Assembly (NCBI GenBank): GCA_028702895.1 | Contig: JAQVNZ010000017.1 | Coordinates: 1 to 14,736 of the forward strand | Direction: 5' to 3' | Length of the DNA stretch: 14,736 nt | Origin: Candidatus Iainarchaeum sp. | GTDB lineage: Archaea; Iainarchaeota; Iainarchaeia; Iainarchaeales; JAAZKV01 | Shown: piece after piece, positions 12,617 to 14,736 of the stretch | How the letters are laid out: each line of letters begins with the position of its first letter | Position numbering within the stretch: the stretch's first letter is position 1 | The notes under the pieces: model-generated | Told to the model about the DNA's origin: nothing | The model's input: the letters and a program-made list of their open reading frames with translations, nothing else | Database searches by the model: none | Position numbers and translations under genes: made by a program

Positions 12617-13462
12617 TTAATTTGTTAGTTGTATGTCAAATACTATTTGTTCTTTTGTTGGAGAAAATTGTCTTACTACTGCTTTTCTAATTATTTTTAT
12701 TTTTCTATTTTGTTCATTTGCTGTTTCTTTTATTTGTTTTAAAGGCAAATCAAAATTTCCCTTTTCAATTATTTCATAAAAATGTATTATTCCCTTTGGC
12801 TTTATACAATAAAATGCTTCTTTTAAGAATTGATAACCAGTATGTGGTAATGGCATGGCTATTCTATGAAAATGTTTTGGGAATTTTTTGAATTGCTTTT
12901 TTACATCTCCTTTAATAAAAATAATTTTTTCATCATTTATTTTATTTAATTTTGCGTTCTTAATAGCATACTCGTGTCCTTTTGGATTTAATTCTATTGC
13001 AATTGCTTGTTTCATTTTAGAATTTTTTGCAAATACTATTGGGTATGGTCCAACACCTGAAAACCATGCGCCTACTATTTCATTTTCTTTTATTTCTTTA
13101 GCAATTCTTAATCTTTCGTTACTTAACCTTGGTGAAAAAAATACTTCTCCTAGGGGGATTTCTAATGAACAACCACTTTCTTTGTATAATGCGATTTTTT
13201 GTTTTTTTCCAGAAATAATTTTTACTTTTTGTATTCTAAATTTTCCTTCATGATTACTTTCTATAGAACAAATTGTTTCAAACCTGGGTTGTATTTCTAA
13301 TAGCGTATCACAAATTATTTTTTTTTGTTTTTCAAGTTCTTTTGGAATTTCTATTATTGCAATATTTCCAAACGAGTCATATGCTTTTGGTGCGAATTTA
13401 AAATCTTTTTTTGATAATTTATTTTTTAAAGCTTCTTTTAGATTTTTAGGTTGTTGGTTCAT
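12617..13462 (-). CDS. Trm5-like tRNA (guanine-N1)-methyltransferase
   Basis: In this 281-residue protein, an N-terminal part with YDSFGNIAIIEIP (28-40) and a beta-rich recognition domain leads to the class I SAM methyltransferase domain. Diagnostic blocks are SGCSLEIPLGEVFFSPRLSNER at about 96-117, EIVGAWFSGVGPYPIVFAK at 128-146, IELNP at 156-160, IKGDV near 183-187, AMPLPHTGYQFL at 202-213 and IIHFYEI. These match Trm5 (COG2520), which makes m1G37 next to the anticodon and, in some archaeal forms, acts in wyosine synthesis. The usual D-x-F-A-G-V-G of motif I is A-W-F-S-G-V-G, and the MNLP-type motif is MPLP, so it is a divergent subgroup. The start is ATG 13462 (27 nt from a TATA element shared with the opposite gene); an upstream TTG at 13480 lies too near that element. 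Confidence 0.85.
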   Translation of the reverse strand: MNQQPKNLKEALKNKLSKKDFKFAPKAYDSFGNIAIIEIPKELEKQKKIICDTLLEIQPRFETICSIESNHEGKFRIQKVKIISGKKQKIALYKESGCSLEIPLGEVFFSPRLSNERLRIAKEIKENEIVGAWFSGVGPYPIVFAKNSKMKQAIAIELNPKGHEYAIKNAKLNKINDEKIIFIKGDVKKQFKKFPKHFHRIAMPLPHTGYQFLKEAFYCIKPKGIIHFYEIIEKGNFDLPLKQIKETANEQNRKIKIIRKAVVRQFSPTKEQIVFDIQLTN

Positions 13463-13483
13463 AAAAAAATAATTGTGCAAAAA

Positions 13484-13494
13484 CTTAAATAAAC
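13484..13494. promoter_or_regulatory. Shared TATA element for two divergent genes
   Basis: CTTAAATAAAC is centred 24 nt before ATG 13513 on the plus strand and 27 nt before ATG 13462 on the minus strand (where it reads GTTTATTTAAG). Only 50 bp separate the two starts, and no other good A/T element lies between, so both leaderless transcripts probably use this region. Confidence 0.45.
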
Positions 13495-13512
13495 ACTACT
13501 TATGATTATTAT

Positions 13513-14352
13513 ATGGATTTTTTTTATGAATTCTTCGTAAAACCAATGGTTGTGCCAGGTATACAAGGATATAATTTAGTAAATACACTTGTTTTTATAT
13601 TTTTATTAGTCTTTGCTTGTGCAATAATTTACAAAAGTCTTGGAAAAAAAATAATTTTTAATCATGATTTTTTTATTTCAATGTTGCCTTACATTTTTTT
13701 TGGTGTTTCTTTAAGAGTAATAATGCATCAAATAGAATCTGGAAAAATTATTATTCCTTATATAATAAAAACGGCTAATCCGTTAGAATTAGGGTTTTGG
13801 TTTTTCACCCCAGGCATATGGTTTTTAACATTTTTTTTGGTTATTGTTGGATTGTTAATTGGAAATATTTTTGGAAAAATTGATGTGAAAAAAGTTTTTG
13901 CATTTGGGTTAGTTATTTGTTTAATTCCTGTATTATTTAATTTTTTGAATTATAATAATTGGTTTTATTTTATTTTAACAGGAATAATTATTTTAATTGT
14001 TGCCACAGGTATTTTGAAATTAATAAATAAATATTCTTCTTATAAAATTCTAGATGATAAATTAAATTATTTTATAATTTTGGGTCAAGCAATTGATGGT
14101 ATTGCTTCGGCGATTGCGGTGACTTTTTTTCCATTTTCAGAACAACATGTTTTTTCAGCAATTTTAATTGACATTCACCCAGTTTTATTTATTGTAGTAA
14201 AAATTATCATCGCAGTTTTATTGTGCTGGAGTTTAGATGATTATTCAAAAGAAATAAAAGATAAAAATTTAATATTTTTTATTAAAACAGTTATTGCAAT
14301 TCTTGGTTTGGCAACTGGGTTAGGGAGTTTGTTAAAATTAGGAATAATCTAA
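13513..14352 (+). CDS. DUF63 family archaeal membrane protein
   Basis: This 279-residue protein has seven or eight predicted membrane helices. It matches the archaeal DUF63 family: near the N-terminus FFVKPMVVPGIQGYNLVNTLVF (proline and GYN-xx-NT are typical), then GVSLRVIMHQIE around residues 64-75, where an Arg begins a conserved polar patch in the membrane, and LGQAIDGIASAIAVTFFPFSEQH at about 194-216, corresponding to the family's HxxDA-type motif. Conserved charged residues inside helices suggest an enzyme or transporter, but no activity is established that I know of. Its promoter appears shared with the divergent Trm5-like gene. The next gene, adenylate kinase, starts 82 bp downstream with its own A/T element. 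Confidence 0.8.
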   Translation: MDFFYEFFVKPMVVPGIQGYNLVNTLVFIFLLVFACAIIYKSLGKKIIFNHDFFISMLPYIFFGVSLRVIMHQIESGKIIIPYIIKTANPLELGFWFFTPGIWFLTFFLVIVGLLIGNIFGKIDVKKVFAFGLVICLIPVLFNFLNYNNWFYFILTGIIILIVATGILKLINKYSSYKILDDKLNYFIILGQAIDGIASAIAVTFFPFSEQHVFSAILIDIHPVLFIVVKIIIAVLLCWSLDDYSKEIKDKNLIFFIKTVIAILGLATGLGSLLKLGII

Positions 14353-14401
14353 AAACACGAATTTTGGGACAGTGCCTTTAACCTTTAAAGGATTTTGTTT
14401 T

Positions 14402-14412
14402 AAAAAATAAAT
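14402..14412 (+). promoter_or_regulatory. Candidate TATA box of adk
   Basis: AAAAAATAAAT is centred about 28 nt before ATG 14435, and no ribosome binding site follows, so the message is probably leaderless. A perfect 10-bp palindrome, CCTTTAAAGG (14382-14391), lies just upstream. Confidence 0.4.
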
Positions 14413-14434
14413 ATTATTAAAATGGTTTTAAAAA

Positions 14435-14736
14435 ATGGTTTTGAATTTAATTTTTTTAGGTCCACCTGGTGCGGGCAAGGGTACTGTTGCTCAAGCAGTT
14501 TCTGAAAAATTTGGATTAACTCAAATTTCTACTGGTGATTTAATTAGAAGTGAAGTTGCTAGTAATTCTATTTTAGGTAAAAAACTTTCTATCATAATTA
14601 ATAATGGTCAATTAGTTAGTGATGATATTGTTGGCGAAATGCTTGAAAAAAAATTAAGAGAATTATCTTTGATTAGTGATTATGCTGGCACAATTTTTGA
14701 TGGGTTTCCTAGGACACTTGGCCAAGCTCCAATGTT
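14435..14736 (+). CDS. adk: Adenylate kinase, 5' part (runs off the window)
   Basis: The first 100 codons and two more bases of a gene that continues beyond the window. It interconverts AMP, ATP and ADP. The P-loop GPPGAGKGT starts at residue 9. The AMP-binding region TGDLIR follows near 35-40, then IINNGQLVSDDIV and FDGFPRT near 88-94, all characteristic of the bacterial-type Adk rather than the short AdkA of some archaea. ATG 14435 is the start: an in-frame TAA lies at 14429-14431 just before it. Another ATG at 14422 is out of frame. Confidence 0.95.
   Translation, partial: MVLNLIFLGPPGAGKGTVAQAVSEKFGLTQISTGDLIRSEVASNSILGKKLSIIINNGQLVSDDIVGEMLEKKLRELSLISDYAGTIFDGFPRTLGQAPM

Noticed and set aside
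12888..13253. Plus-strand open frame of 121 codons inside the Trm5-like gene
   Set aside because: It is antisense to a well-supported gene, has no promoter or ribosome site, and reads as a low-complexity hydrophobic protein. The same holds for the plus-strand frames at 4905-5129, 6393-6608, 6524-6874, 7230-7529, 8633-9007, 11909-12115 and 12209-12460.
14382..14391. CCTTTAAAGG palindrome as a terminator or operator
   Set aside because: It is too short to form an RNA hairpin with a loop, no T-run follows directly, and no partner regulator is evident. It is noted only beside the adk promoter.
14422..14434. Upstream ATG at 14422 as the adk start
   Set aside because: It is out of frame with adk, and the in-frame codon at 14429-14431 is a stop.

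Overview
The window reads as a chromosomal housekeeping segment from a small-genome archaeon, most likely a DPANN lineage (Woesearchaeota/Pacearchaeota-like). Archaeal information-processing genes support this: fibrillarin, Nop5, NMD3, the beta-CASP nuclease aCPSF2, a diphthine synthase, a Trm5-type tRNA methyltransferase, DUF357 and DUF63 proteins, and a tRNA-Arg with a canonical archaeal bulge-helix-bulge intron. The DNA is very AT-rich (about three quarters by eye). The standard genetic code fits: stops are mostly TAA, with one TGA. Several proteins are shorter than their family norm (Nop5, NMD3, MGMT), as expected for a reduced genome. The exact phylum is inference.

Layout. Positions 1-165 hold the 3' end of an unidentified gene, followed by a T-rich spacer with a 24-bp repeat. 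At 450-2163 lie two membrane-protein genes: an anchored DsbA/thioredoxin-fold protein ending in a hairpin plus T-tract terminator, and a DUF1405 protein. At 2246-4804 are aCPSF2, a CYTH triphosphatase-like protein and a short NMD3. A minus-strand HTH regulator (4859-5572) diverges from a 99-residue MGMT (5678-5977). A convergent intron-containing tRNA-Arg(CCU) follows at 5979-6079. Positions 6244-9117 form a minus-strand translation/ribosome block: glyS, a shortened nop5, then fibrillarin. A DHH phosphoesterase (9197-10246) faces a SprT-like metallopeptidase (10294-10770). The minus strand then carries an anchored beta-rich surface protein (10899-11372), DUF357 and diphthine synthase (11503-12555), and a Trm5-like methyltransferase (12617-13462). 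A DUF63 membrane protein diverges from the last of these, and the 5' end of adenylate kinase closes the window.

Functional theme. Much of the window serves making and modifying RNA and the ribosome: box C/D RNP proteins, 50S maturation (NMD3), tRNA charging and methylation, EF2 diphthamide, and 3'-end processing (aCPSF2). Transcription signals are consistent. Many start codons sit 23-28 nt downstream of a box ending in ATAAAC or a close variant, which suggests leaderless mRNAs. Genes inside operons or with a longer leader carry a (G/T)TGAT Shine-Dalgarno element 3-4 nt before the start codon.

I found no CRISPR array, insertion sequence, phage gene, toxin-antitoxin pair or defence system. The features most worth a second look are the Nop5 without its N-terminal domain beside fibrillarin, the tRNA intron whose pairing strand still matches a UCU anticodon, the single-domain MGMT opposite an HTH/ligand-domain regulator, and the bacterial-looking terminator.
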